The notes under the pieces: model-generated
What the model saw: the letters and a program-made list of their open reading frames with translations, nothing else
Told to the model about the DNA's origin: nothing
Database searches by the model: none
Shown: in pieces, positions 36,152 through 44,722 of the stretch
How the letters are laid out: each line of letters begins with the position of its first letter
Numbering within the stretch: the stretch's first letter is position 1
Position numbers and translations under genes: made by a program
From: an uncultured Alistipes sp.
GTDB lineage: Bacteria; Bacteroidota; Bacteroidia; Bacteroidales; Rikenellaceae
Reading direction: 5' to 3'
Assembly: GCA_905213895.1 (NCBI GenBank)
Contig: CAJMKE010000012.1
Coordinates: 30,845 to 94,844, forward strand
Length of the DNA stretch: 64,000 nt

Positions 36152-36269
36152 TTAGTTTTTCCAGGTATCGCCAAACACCCAACGCTCAAATAAAGTAAAG
36201 CCCACGTAGGAACGCGGGCGCAAACTTTACTTTTTGAACGTTTCAAAATTGGCGATTTGGAAAAACTAA
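36152..36269 (-). promoter_or_regulatory. Nested palindrome, probable structured leader
   Basis: Outer arms TTAGTTTTTCC (36152-36162) / GGAAAAACTAA (36259-36269), then ATCGCCAA / TTGGCGAT (36167, 36249), then CTCAAATAAAGTAAAG against CTTTACTTTTTGA, and an inner CCCACGT / ACGCGGG stem. It lies between the promoter at 36325 and the gene start at 36087 on minus. Architecture resembles 11621-11783 but the sequence differs. Confidence 0.6.
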
Positions 36270-36324
36270 AAAGTAAAAAACTTGCGCTTAATTATGTCCG
36301 GTATAACACAAGGATATACCGATG

Positions 36325-36355
36325 CAAATATAGCGATTTTCGGCTTATCGGCAAA
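36325..36355 (-). promoter_or_regulatory. Promoter of the minus-strand OMP/LRR set
   Basis: On minus: TTTG (36352-36355), 19 bases, TATATTTG (36325-36332), a full consensus match. The transcript would start near 36318. Confidence 0.75.
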
Positions 36356-36387
36356 AATAAAGGCAGATTTTGTCGGCGGGGCGGGGG

Positions 36388-36446
36388 ATAAAGTCCTTAG
36401 GGACTTTAACGACTTTAACGACCCTAATGACTTTAAAGTCTTTAAC
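36388..36446. repeat. 9-bp array, about 6.5 units
   Basis: Units GTCCTTAGG, GACTTTAAC (twice), GACCCTAAT, GACTTTAAA and GTCTTTAAC. It lies between divergent promoters. Upstream flank GGCGGGGCGGGGGATAAAGT is shared with 33294. Confidence 0.92.
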
Positions 36447-36479
36447 GCCCCTGACGCTATAAAAAAAATCGCCGAAAAT

Positions 36480-36509
36480 TTTGCGGGGGGGGGAATTTTG
36501 CTAACTTTG
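36480..36509 (+). promoter_or_regulatory. Promoter of peptide/fimbrillin-fusion operon
   Basis: TTTG, 18 bases including a run of nine G, then TAACTTTG at 36502-36509. Leaves a leader of about 175 bases. Variation in the G run would change the spacing. Confidence 0.6.
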
Positions 36510-36604
36510 TATCCCGAAGGCATTTTTGTCGATAGGAGTCGTCTTTTGGGGGCGTTTCTGCACCGGTACGGATGCTTTCGCAAAACAAACACAACCTTTT
36601 CGAT

Positions 36605-36648
36605 AAGCCGAGGGCAGAGCCGAACTTGTTCGGGCTATGCCGAGGCGA
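36605..36648. repeat. CCGAAC-TT-GTTCGG palindromic element, copy 2
   Basis: Arms GGCAGAGCCGAAC / GTTCGGGCTATGCC with one mismatch pair, flanked by AAGCCGAG and GAGGCG. Inverse match to 23739-23777. It lies in the leader of the peptide gene at 36690. Confidence 0.7.
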
Positions 36649-36689
36649 GAAAAGGTATATACAAACAAACCTTAAAACTTATAATTATC

Positions 36690-36809
36690 GTGAAAAAGCC
36701 ATTGTACTTCGCTCCCGCAGTGCGGGAGTGTGCGCTCGTCATAGAGCGCGGATTCGCCGCCTCGGGCGGCTTCGAACAACCCGAATACGGAGGTGAAGAC
36801 GATTTGTAG
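36690..36809 (+). CDS. Short peptide paired with fimbrillin-fusion gene (39 aa)
   Basis: GTG at 36690 opens a 39-codon frame (KKPLYFAPAVRECALVIERG then FAASGGFEQPEYGGEDDL). It resembles the frame at 1324: KK, Y-x-AP, E, I-x-E-x-G-F and S are shared in order. No signal peptide. It ends 11 bases before the lipoprotein start and so is almost certainly in the same message. In-frame ATG codons further upstream lie in the leader and array, so GTG is preferred. Function unknown. Confidence 0.6.
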   Translation: MKKPLYFAPAVRECALVIERGFAASGGFEQPEYGGEDDL

Positions 36810-36820
36810 GAGGGACTGCC

Positions 36821-39800
36821 ATGAAAAAGATTCTTACATGTATGTTGGCTGCGTGCGCGGCGATGTTGTCGTCGTGCGTCGCAGATGCCGTTGTCGATTC
36901 GGCGGCGGGAGAGTGCGAACTGAATCTGCGTATCGAGACCGATGCCGCGACGCGCGTCGGATTCGGGAACGGAAAATATTTCTGGGAGGGCGGTGAGACG
37001 CTCGGCGTCTATGTCGCGTCGGCGACGCCGACCTGCAATGCCGTTGCGACGGTCGAGGTGCGCGACGGCGAGGGCTGGTGCAAGGCGACCGTGAACCGCT
37101 ATGCGGCGGGCGACATGCTTTTCGCCTATCATCCCTACTCCGAGGACAATGCCGGTGATGTGGCGCGTGCGCTGACGCTCGCGATAGAGCCGGCGCAGAC
37201 GCAGACTGCCGCGGGAGTGTTCGGCGCGGCGAATATGCCTATGGTGTCGATGCCGCAGCCGCTCGGCGACGGGTCGAAGCAGATGGCACAGACCGTCGTG
37301 ATGCGTTCTCTGGGCGGATTCCTGCGGGTTAACGTTTTCGCGAGCGGCGATTATGCGGGCGAAAGCGTGTTGTCGGTGAAATATGCCGACGAGGATACGC
37401 CGATGTCGGGCAAGTTCGAAATCGATGCCACGGCAGCCGACGACGAGCAGGCTCTCGATGCAGTGTTGCCGGATACGCATTTCGTGATGACGACGCTCGC
37501 CGAGGCGTATCGCGTTCCTGCGGCGAAGGCGGATGCCGCGGCGATATACATGGTTCTCGCTGCGGGCGATTACGACGGTGAGTTTACGGTAACGACCGAC
37601 AAGGCGATATATACCTATAATTATAAGCGTACCGTCGCGCGCAACACCTATTACGACGTGAATGTCGATTTGTCGAAGGCTGCGTCGCGCCGCGCTGTGG
37701 ACGGCGAATGGGGCGGCGGCGACGGCTCGGCGGAGAATCCGTATCTGATAGCGTCGGTCGAGGACTTGCAGCGTATGGCTTCGCTCTGCAACGGCGAGGC
37801 GACTCACGCGGAGTATGCCGCCAAGCATTATCGCCAGATTCGCGATATCGACATGGCGGACGTTGCGGCGTTCAAGCCGGTCGGCGATAGTGCCGACACC
37901 GCTTTCGGCGGACACTACGACGGCGGCGACCATGCGATAACGGGTCTTGTCATCGCTAATGTCGGCGACAATGCCTGCGGACTGTTCGGATACCTGAACG
38001 GGGCTACGGTCGTCAATCTGCGTTTGAAGGAGTGCAGGTATACCGCTACTGGACTTCATGCCGGCTCGGTTGCGGGCGTAGCCGAAAAGAGTACCGTTTC
38101 GGGATGCTCGTGCGACGGCGAAATCGTGAGCGCGGTGGCAGTGGAGTTCGACGGATATAAGGTCAGCAACGTCGGCGGTATCGTAGGATACGCGCTCGAT
38201 TCCGAAATCGTGAACTGCACGTTCGGCGGACATCTGAAATCGGCTGCGCAGGTCGGCGGTATCGCGGGCTATGCGGGCGGAACGAAAATCGAGGGCTGCT
38301 CGATTGCCTCCTCGGCGGCGATAGACAGCGATGCCGCTTTCGCAGGCGGTATCGTCGGACGCGCGCGCTACGGCTCGTCGATAGTGAATTGCCGTATGGA
38401 CGGAAAGGTCTCCGCCTACAACGGCAACTATGTGGGCGGTATCGCATCGCATCTGACATCGGGCAAGGTGTCGGGTTGCGAGGTTTCGCGTCTTGCCTCC
38501 ATATCGTCGAAGGGCGACCATGCCGGCGGTATCGTCGGTGCTTTGCAGCCGAACGAAACCGAGGGCGGCAACGTTACGGCGACGGTCGAGGACTGCGAGT
38601 GCCGCGTAATCGTCTTCGGCTCACAGAACGTCGGCGGCATCTGCGGCTATCAGGGTTCGACGGCGGGACATACATCGCGCGTAACGGGATGTACGTCGTA
38701 TGCCTCCGTGAAGGGTTGGAGTTACAATGTCGGCGGAATCTCGGGTACCATCTCCTCGTCGGGCAACAGTTTCATAGAGGACTGCAAAGCCTACGGTGAA
38801 ATCTATTCGTCGTCATACAACGTGGGCGGTATATGCGGTTACGCCATTTCTATCGGCGAAACGACCATAGACGGCTGCGTCGCATACGGAAATTTGAGGG
38901 GACTCTACTCGGTCGGCGGCATCTGCGGATATTTCAAGTGCAACAATGGCGCATGTATGATGAATATCGTGAACTGCCTCTATGCTGGCGAGAAAATAGA
39001 GGCGTCGGGAAATAACGGCAGCAACGGTTATACGCTGGCTACGGGCATACTGGGCTGGTTGCAGGTCGCATCGGGCAAGGCGAATATTGTGAATTGCGTT
39101 TCGCGCGTGCGCACTATCGAGACGGTAAGCAGTTACGGTAACTATCAGTCCGGCAACAACACTATGTCGGGAATCGTCGGTTTCCAGAACGGTTCGCCGG
39201 CGTCGTGCAACATCTACGGCGTATACTCGACCATCGAGAAGTCGGGTTTCGTTACCGACGGCGTAAGTTATGCCGAATCCGCGGCGTCGAACTACTACGG
39301 CGGTGTATATGCCAAAATACATGCAGGCAGTTACAAGATTACGACTTTCAAGAACTGCTATTACAATCCGGCTGCCGGACAGGTCGGTCCCGGCTCGGGC
39401 AACCTGACGAAGTTGGACACGGCGACGGTCGGTGCCTACGGCGACATGAATACCCTGCTGGCGGATTTGAATGCGGCTGTTGCGGCTTACGACGGCGCGT
39501 GCGGACGGACGTTGAGGGCATGGACTCTCGATGCGGACGGATATCCGGTCATCGAAGGGCTTACATCGGAATTGGAGCCGGGCAATACCAAGCGCATCAG
39601 CGTTATCGGCGATTCGATTTCGACTTTCCGCGGCTTTCTGCCGTACGGATACCCTAACCACTATCCGACGGCGGACGGAGATTTGACCTCAGTTTCGCAG
39701 ACCTACTGGTATCGTCTGGCTTACGACCTGATGTCGGATGCCGTCATCGACCGTAATATCGCATTCTCGGGTTCTGCCGTGGCTCGCACGACCGATACCA

Positions 39801-40354
39801 AATATTCGTCGTATACATGGTTCGGCAACGATTATTGCAGCCGCTTCATCGCCCAGAACGGTGTCGGAAATCCGGACATCGTGATTATCCATGGCGGAAC
39901 GAACGATTGCGGACATAACGCAGACCCGCTTGCTCCCGGGGTGAATATCCAGAGTGCCGATGCTCCGTCTGACGAGACGTTCGCCGAGATGTTCGGCAAG
40001 GCGGATGCCGCCGTTACGAGAGCCGAGGTCGAGGCTCTGGACGACACGACGTTCTGCACGGCTTATATCAAACTGATATGCCTGCTGCGCGAACGCTATC
40101 CGAATGTCAAGATAGTGTGCCTGATAGGCGACTGCCTGACGACGGGTGTCGAGAAATCGACGATACGCATCGCCGAACACTACGGGGCGCGGTATGTCGA
40201 TTTGTATGCCGTGAACGGCTACAACGACCAGACCTATATGCCTAAACACGACTACAATCCGGAGACTGGCAAGGGTTGCCATCCGGGTTCGGCGGCGATG
40301 AAGTTCATCGCCGAGAAAATCTATACCGAGTTGGGCGACTGGCTCGAAGAGTAG
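36821..40354 (+). CDS. Fimbrillin-like / GLUG-repeat / SGNH hydrolase fusion lipoprotein (1177 aa)
   Basis: Lipoprotein signal MKKILTCMLAACAAMLSSC. Three regions follow. Residues about 25-290 are fimbrillin-like (RVGFGNGKYFWEGGETLGVY). Residues about 300-900 contain about ten GLUG-type repeats with the pattern G-G-I-x-G-Y...N/G-C...G, such as VGGIAGYAGGTKIEGCSIAS, a beta-helix typical of adhesins. Residues about 922-1177 are an SGNH hydrolase: ISVIGDSISTFRG (catalytic Ser), IIHGGTNDCGHN (near 1024) and KGCHPGSAAMKF (catalytic His, near 1152). It is probably a cell-surface adhesin with esterase activity; substrate unknown. The order is unusual to me. Confidence 0.88.
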   Translation: MKKILTCMLAACAAMLSSCVADAVVDSAAGECELNLRIETDAATRVGFGNGKYFWEGGETLGVYVASATPTCNAVATVEVRDGEGWCKATVNRYAAGDMLFAYHPYSEDNAGDVARALTLAIEPAQTQTAAGVFGAANMPMVSMPQPLGDGSKQMAQTVVMRSLGGFLRVNVFASGDYAGESVLSVKYADEDTPMSGKFEIDATAADDEQALDAVLPDTHFVMTTLAEAYRVPAAKADAAAIYMVLAAGDYDGEFTVTTDKAIYTYNYKRTVARNTYYDVNVDLSKAASRRAVDGEWGGGDGSAENPYLIASVEDLQRMASLCNGEATHAEYAAKHYRQIRDIDMADVAAFKPVGDSADTAFGGHYDGGDHAITGLVIANVGDNACGLFGYLNGATVVNLRLKECRYTATGLHAGSVAGVAEKSTVSGCSCDGEIVSAVAVEFDGYKVSNVGGIVGYALDSEIVNCTFGGHLKSAAQVGGIAGYAGGTKIEGCSIASSAAIDSDAAFAGGIVGRARYGSSIVNCRMDGKVSAYNGNYVGGIASHLTSGKVSGCEVSRLASISSKGDHAGGIVGALQPNETEGGNVTATVEDCECRVIVFGSQNVGGICGYQGSTAGHTSRVTGCTSYASVKGWSYNVGGISGTISSSGNSFIEDCKAYGEIYSSSYNVGGICGYAISIGETTIDGCVAYGNLRGLYSVGGICGYFKCNNGACMMNIVNCLYAGEKIEASGNNGSNGYTLATGILGWLQVASGKANIVNCVSRVRTIETVSSYGNYQSGNNTMSGIVGFQNGSPASCNIYGVYSTIEKSGFVTDGVSYAESAASNYYGGVYAKIHAGSYKITTFKNCYYNPAAGQVGPGSGNLTKLDTATVGAYGDMNTLLADLNAAVAAYDGACGRTLRAWTLDADGYPVIEGLTSELEPGNTKRISVIGDSISTFRGFLPYGYPNHYPTADGDLTSVSQTYWYRLAYDLMSDAVIDRNIAFSGSAVARTTDTKYSSYTWFGNDYCSRFIAQNGVGNPDIVIIHGGTNDCGHNADPLAPGVNIQSADAPSDETFAEMFGKADAAVTRAEVEALDDTTFCTAYIKLICLLRERYPNVKIVCLIGDCLTTGVEKSTIRIAEHYGARYVDLYAVNGYNDQTYMPKHDYNPETGKGCHPGSAAMKFIAEKIYTELGDWLEE

Positions 40355-40420
40355 AACGGGGCTTGCTGCCTGAACGGGGGGGGCTTGCCACCGTAGCAGA
40401 TTGTGGCTTATCGCCTTTGA

Positions 40421-40449
40421 GCCGACCGCATCCGGAAGATGCGGTCGGC
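40421..40449 (+). terminator. Hairpin after the fusion gene
   Basis: Arms GCCGACCGCATC / GATGCGGTCGGC with a five-base loop. The following T tract is weak (TTCGCTT), so termination strength is uncertain. Confidence 0.65.
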
Positions 40450-40460
40450 TTCGCTTATCG

Positions 40461-40502
40461 CCTAAACGACCTTAAAGTCCTTAATGACTTTAAAGACTTT
40501 AT
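40461..40502. repeat. 9-bp array, about 4.5 units
   Basis: Units GACCTTAAA, GTCCTTAAT, GACTTTAAA and GACTTTATT, 12 bases beyond the hairpin and directly upstream of the promoter repeat copy 2. Confidence 0.92.
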
Positions 40503-40528
40503 TATTGCACATCGTAAAAAGATTGCAT

Positions 40529-40608
40529 ATCTTTAACTCCGTTTTAGATACTCTCGCTCGGGAATGTTCAAATAAATTTGACATTCCCCTCGCTTATTCG
40601 TATCTTTG
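40529..40608 (+). promoter_or_regulatory. 80-bp dispersed repeat with hairpin and promoter, copy 2
   Basis: Matches 1815-1894 except at five positions. The hairpin arms GGGAATGT(T)CAAAT / ATTTGACATTCCC keep a single unpaired base where copy 1 has C. TTTG (40577-40580), 20 bases, TATCTTTG (40601-40608). The ATG follows only five bases later, suggesting a leaderless message. Confidence 0.75.
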
Positions 40609-40613
40609 CCTCT

Positions 40614-41054
40614 ATGAAAAGGATATTCGAATCTGTCGGAAAATTCTTCGCGAAGTTGCGGCGGTATGTATCGCCCGTATTCGTGATGCTGCTCGTCGCT
40701 TCGTTCATGCTGTGGTATATCTCGAAACTCAACTACACCTATACCACCGAGTTCGACGTGAAAGTGAATGTGGACGGCGAACGTATCGAGGTGCCGTGTG
40801 TCGTCGAGGGCATGGGTACGAACCTGCTCGGATACTTTTTTACCTCGCGCAAAATCAACGTCCCTCTGTCGGAACTGCAATTCGACAAGGTGCGCGAAAC
40901 CGAGCCGGTACGCGAATTGGGTGCTGAGGCGTCGTTTGTCGAGAAGATACGCATCCGCCCTGCGTCGTTGCAGAATGCGATTTCGGTGCGGTTCAGCGAT
41001 ATTAAGATAATTTCGGTTGGCAATGTCCCCGATATTGAAATTCCCGAGAAATGA
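40614..41054 (+). CDS. YbbR-like domain protein (146 aa)
   Basis: The start is ATG 40614 (MKRIFESVGKFFAKLRRYVS); the longer frame upstream lies in the promoter repeat. One membrane segment (about 20-42, VFVMLLVASFMLWYISKL) is followed by a YbbR/CdaR-like beta domain: YTYTTEFDVKVNVDGERIEV, then FTSRKINVPLSELQF. It is short, with a single YbbR unit where CdaR has several, and no cyclase gene is adjacent. Its stop overlaps the coaE start by four bases (ATGA). Probably a membrane-anchored periplasmic-side protein; function unknown. Confidence 0.78.
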   Translation: MKRIFESVGKFFAKLRRYVSPVFVMLLVASFMLWYISKLNYTYTTEFDVKVNVDGERIEVPCVVEGMGTNLLGYFFTSRKINVPLSELQFDKVRETEPVRELGAEASFVEKIRIRPASLQNAISVRFSDIKIISVGNVPDIEIPEK

Positions 41055-41659
41055 TAAAGGTCGGTATATGCGGCGGAATCGGTGGCGGCAAGAGTACGGT
41101 ATGCGCGCTTCTCGCCGAGAAGGGAGTGCCGGTCTACGACTCCGATTCGCGGGCGAAGGCACTCATGAACACCTCGCCCGAAATCGTCGATGCCGTCAAG
41201 GCGGCGTTCGGCGGGCAGTCGTATCGCGACGGCACGCTCGACAGAGCCTATATCGCCGCGAAAGTGTTCGGCGACGAGGCGGCACTCGCCCGTCTCGATG
41301 CGATAGTGCATCCGGCTGTCCGGCGCGACTTTGAGAAGTGGGCGGCGGAGCAGCAGGCGGACTATGTCGTGCTGGAATCGGCGATTCTGTTCGAGTCGGG
41401 ATTCGATGCCTGCGTCGATGCGAGCGTCGCGGTACTCGCTCCGCATCCGTTGAGGCTCGAACGTGCCATGCAGCGCGACGGAGCGGTGCGCGAACGGATT
41501 CTGGAACGTATGGCGGCACAGATGTCCGATGACGAACTGGCGGGCAGAGCCGATTTGTCGATAGTGAACATCGACCGCGAGGATTTGGAACATGATGTGG
41601 AGGAACTCGACCGCAGGTTACGGTCGATGGCTCGTCGAAAAAATAGTGCGAATGATTGA
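41051..41659 (+). CDS. coaE: Dephospho-CoA kinase (202 aa)
   Basis: Last step of coenzyme A synthesis, phosphorylating the 3'-hydroxyl of dephospho-CoA. The P-loop is GICGGIGGGKSTVCALLAE (residues 4-22). DSDSRAKALM and the VHPAVRRDFEKWA motif near 83-95, together with VLESAILFESGFD near 107-120, are the family's substrate region. Length is normal. It overlaps the YbbR-like gene by four bases and folP by eight, so translation is probably coupled. Confidence 0.92.
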   Translation: MIKVGICGGIGGGKSTVCALLAEKGVPVYDSDSRAKALMNTSPEIVDAVKAAFGGQSYRDGTLDRAYIAAKVFGDEAALARLDAIVHPAVRRDFEKWAAEQQADYVVLESAILFESGFDACVDASVAVLAPHPLRLERAMQRDGAVRERILERMAAQMSDDELAGRADLSIVNIDREDLEHDVEELDRRLRSMARRKNSAND

Positions 41660-42467
41660 CGGATTTCTCCGCAAGCCGCGGATAATGGCGATTGTAAACG
41701 TTACCGACGATTCGTTCTTCGCCGGCAGCCGTACTCCCGAACGGAATGCGGTCGTGTCGCGGGTCGAACGCGCGGTTGCGGATGGAGCGACCATAATCGA
41801 TGTCGGCGGCTACTCGTCGCGACCTTCGGCGGCTGATATTCCGACGGAGGAGGAGTGGCGCAGAGTGGATTCGGGACTGTCGGCAGTAAGGGAGGTGGCT
41901 CCCGACATTGCGGTGTCGGTCGATACTTTCCGCGCCGAGATAGTGCGGCGTGCGGCGGACAAATACGGCGAACTTATCGTGAACGACATCTCGGCGGGCG
42001 AAGCCGATGCCGAGATGATTCCGACGGTCGCGTCGCTCGGACTGCCATACATTGCGATGCACATGCGCGGTACGCCGCAGACGATGCAGTCGCTCACCGA
42101 CTATGAAGATGTTATCGCCGAAGTGCGCGACTATCTGGCGGCGCGTGCCGGCTACATGATTTCGCAGGGCATGCGGCGCGAAAACATAATTCTCGACCCG
42201 GGGTTCGGGTTCGCCAAGACGGTCGAGCAGAATTACCGTCTGCTCGGCGGTCTGCACGAGATATGCGCGCTCGGCTATCCCGTTCTGGCGGGCGTGTCGC
42301 GCAAGTCGATGATTTACCGGCTGCTCGGCATCACGCCCGAGGAGTCGCTGTGCGGCACGCAGGTGCTGAATTGGGAGGCTCTGCGTCAGGGCGCGTCGAT
42401 ACTGCGCGTGCATGACGTGCGCGAGGCGGCGCAGACGCTGAAAATGTACGAAACTTTCAAACGATAG
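41652..42467 (+). CDS. folP: Dihydropteroate synthase (271 aa)
   Basis: Joins p-aminobenzoate to hydroxymethyl-dihydropterin in folate synthesis. ATG 41652 is chosen because it begins the family's usual N-terminus, overlapping coaE by eight bases. Motifs are IMAIVNVTDDSFFAGSR (usually NVTPDSFSDGG; here the Pro is Asp), DVGGYSSRPSA, VSVDTF, NDISAG, MHMRGTPQTMQ, LDPGFGFAKT, GVSRKSM and LRVHDV. Core sulfonamide-site residues look conserved. It is followed after two bases by the ABC gene. Confidence 0.94.
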   Translation: MIDGFLRKPRIMAIVNVTDDSFFAGSRTPERNAVVSRVERAVADGATIIDVGGYSSRPSAADIPTEEEWRRVDSGLSAVREVAPDIAVSVDTFRAEIVRRAADKYGELIVNDISAGEADAEMIPTVASLGLPYIAMHMRGTPQTMQSLTDYEDVIAEVRDYLAARAGYMISQGMRRENIILDPGFGFAKTVEQNYRLLGGLHEICALGYPVLAGVSRKSMIYRLLGITPEESLCGTQVLNWEALRQGASILRVHDVREAAQTLKMYETFKR

Positions 42468-42469
42468 AG

Positions 42470-43103
<634 letters not shown>

Positions 43104-43120
<17 letters not shown>

Positions 43121-43901
43121 CCTCTCCGACGAGCAGTTGCGCGATACGTTGGAGTATCTGCACGACAAGTACAACCGCCCCGAGTTCATCGAGGCAGACC
43201 CGATAAGCGTCCCGCATTCGTTCGCCGACCTGCGCGACAAGGAGATAGCGGGATTCTTCGCCGCCACCATCGCGTGGGGCAACCGCAAGGCGATAGTCCG
43301 CAGTGCGCGGCGCATGATGGAATATATGGACAATGCGCCCTACGATTTCGTGTGCAACGCTTCGGACGAGGAGTTGCAGCGACTGCAAACGTATGTCCAC
43401 CGCACCTTCAACGGACAGGATTTCACCGATTTCGTCGTGGCGATGCGCGGAATCTGCCGCAAGTGGGGCAGCGTGGGCGAACTTTTCCAGTCCGCCTACG
43501 AGCGTTCGGGCGACATGGCGAAGGTGTTCTCGGAGGTGCGGCGCGAGTTTTTCAGCGTCGACCACAACCCGCATTGCGAAAAGCACCTCTCGTCGATAGA
43601 CAAGGGCGCGGCGTGCAAGCGTCTGAACATGTACGTCCGCTGGTTTGTGCGCCGCGACGGCAGGGGCGTCGATTTCGGCGAGTGGACGCGGATTCCGATG
43701 TCGGCTCTCTATCTGCCGCTCGACGTCCATTCGGGCAATATGGGTCGCGAACTCGGTCTGCTCCGCCGCAAGCAGAGCGACTGGAAGGCGACGGTCGAGA
43801 TAACGGAGTCGCTGCGCCGCTTCGATGCAGCCGACCCCGTGCGCTACGACTTTTCGCTGTTCGGTGCGGGCATCGACGGCTTCCTGAAAGGCAATAACTG
43901 A
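43104..43901 (+). CDS. DUF2400 / TIGR02757 family protein (265 aa)
   Basis: Conserved protein of unknown function. Recognisable stretches are ADPISVPHSFADLRDKEIAG, FFAATIAWGNRKAIV, SIDKGAACKRLNMYVRWFVR and PLDVHSGNMGRELGLL. The overall shape (K-G-A-x-x-x-L, then W-x-x-R/P, then D-x-H) resembles helix-hairpin DNA glycosylase-like folds, but no function is established to my knowledge. It overlaps the LolD-like gene by 17 bases and is probably co-transcribed. Confidence 0.88.
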
Positions 43902-43908
43902 CACACGC

Positions 43909-43954
43909 GACCCTAACGACCTTAAAGTCGTTAAGGTCTTTAAGGTCCTTAAAG
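43909..43954. repeat. 9-bp array, about 5 units
   Basis: Units GACCCTAAC, GACCTTAAA, GTCGTTAAG, GTCTTTAAG and GTCCTTAAA. It starts eight bases after the DUF2400 stop and ends 15 before the next ATG; no terminator is seen. Confidence 0.93.
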
Positions 43955-43969
43955 AAATCCGCTGAAAAA

Positions 43970-44674
43970 ATGTCCTCCCAATTCCGTTTCAAGCAATTCG
44001 CGGTCGAGCAGTCCGGCGTGGCGATGAAGGTCGGCACGGACGGCGTGCTGCTCGGTGCATGGGTCGCATTCCGCGGCGACGAACGGCGGGTACTCGACAT
44101 AGGGACGGGTACGGGCGTCATCGCGCTTATGGCGGCACAGCGTTCGGCGGCGGAGTATATCGCCGGCGTCGATGTCGACGAGGCGTCGGTGCAGCGGGCT
44201 GCCGCCAATTTCGCGGCTTCTCCATGGAGCGGGCGTCTTCGTGCCTGCGCTTCGCCGATTCAGGATTTCGAGGCGGACGAACCGTTCGACCTCATAATCT
44301 CCAATCCGCCCTATTTCGTCGATTCGCTGCTGTCGCCCGACAAGCGGCGCACGGCTGCGCGCCATACCGCTTCGCTGCCGTTCGACGAACTCGATGCGGC
44401 TGTCCGCCGTCTGCTCTCGCCCGAGGGGCGCGCGGCGTTGATTCTGCCGACGGAGCAGATGGATGATTTCGCGTCGATAACTTCTCTTCGTATGGTACGC
44501 CGATGCGACGTGCGGTCGGTGCCGGACGGCGCGGTTAAGCGCGTGATGGCGGAGTTCGCCCGCAGCGCGACCGACGTGATGCGGCGCGAGGAACTGGTAA
44601 TCGAAACCTGCGAACGGGGCGTTTTCAGCGACGAATATCGCCGTCTGACGAAGGATTTTTATCTGAAATTTTGA
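43970..44674 (+). CDS. trmN6: tRNA1(Val) adenine(37)-N6-methyltransferase family (234 aa)
   Basis: SAM-dependent methyltransferase. The N-terminus FRFKQFAVEQSGVAMKVGTD and the loop GVLLGAWV are typical of the YfiC/TrmN6 family. Motif I is VLDIGTGTGVIALMAAQRS (about 42-60), and the catalytic NPPY tetrad is in IISNPPYFVDSL near 106. TAARHTASLPFDEL follows. Length is normal. The target is inferred from the family; other N6-adenine methyltransferases share the fold. Confidence 0.88.
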   Translation: MSSQFRFKQFAVEQSGVAMKVGTDGVLLGAWVAFRGDERRVLDIGTGTGVIALMAAQRSAAEYIAGVDVDEASVQRAAANFAASPWSGRLRACASPIQDFEADEPFDLIISNPPYFVDSLLSPDKRRTAARHTASLPFDELDAAVRRLLSPEGRAALILPTEQMDDFASITSLRMVRRCDVRSVPDGAVKRVMAEFARSATDVMRREELVIETCERGVFSDEYRRLTKDFYLKF

Positions 44675-44722
44675 TTATAGAGCGAAAAAGGCTAAATTCG
44701 CAAACCGACTCAATCAGAAATT

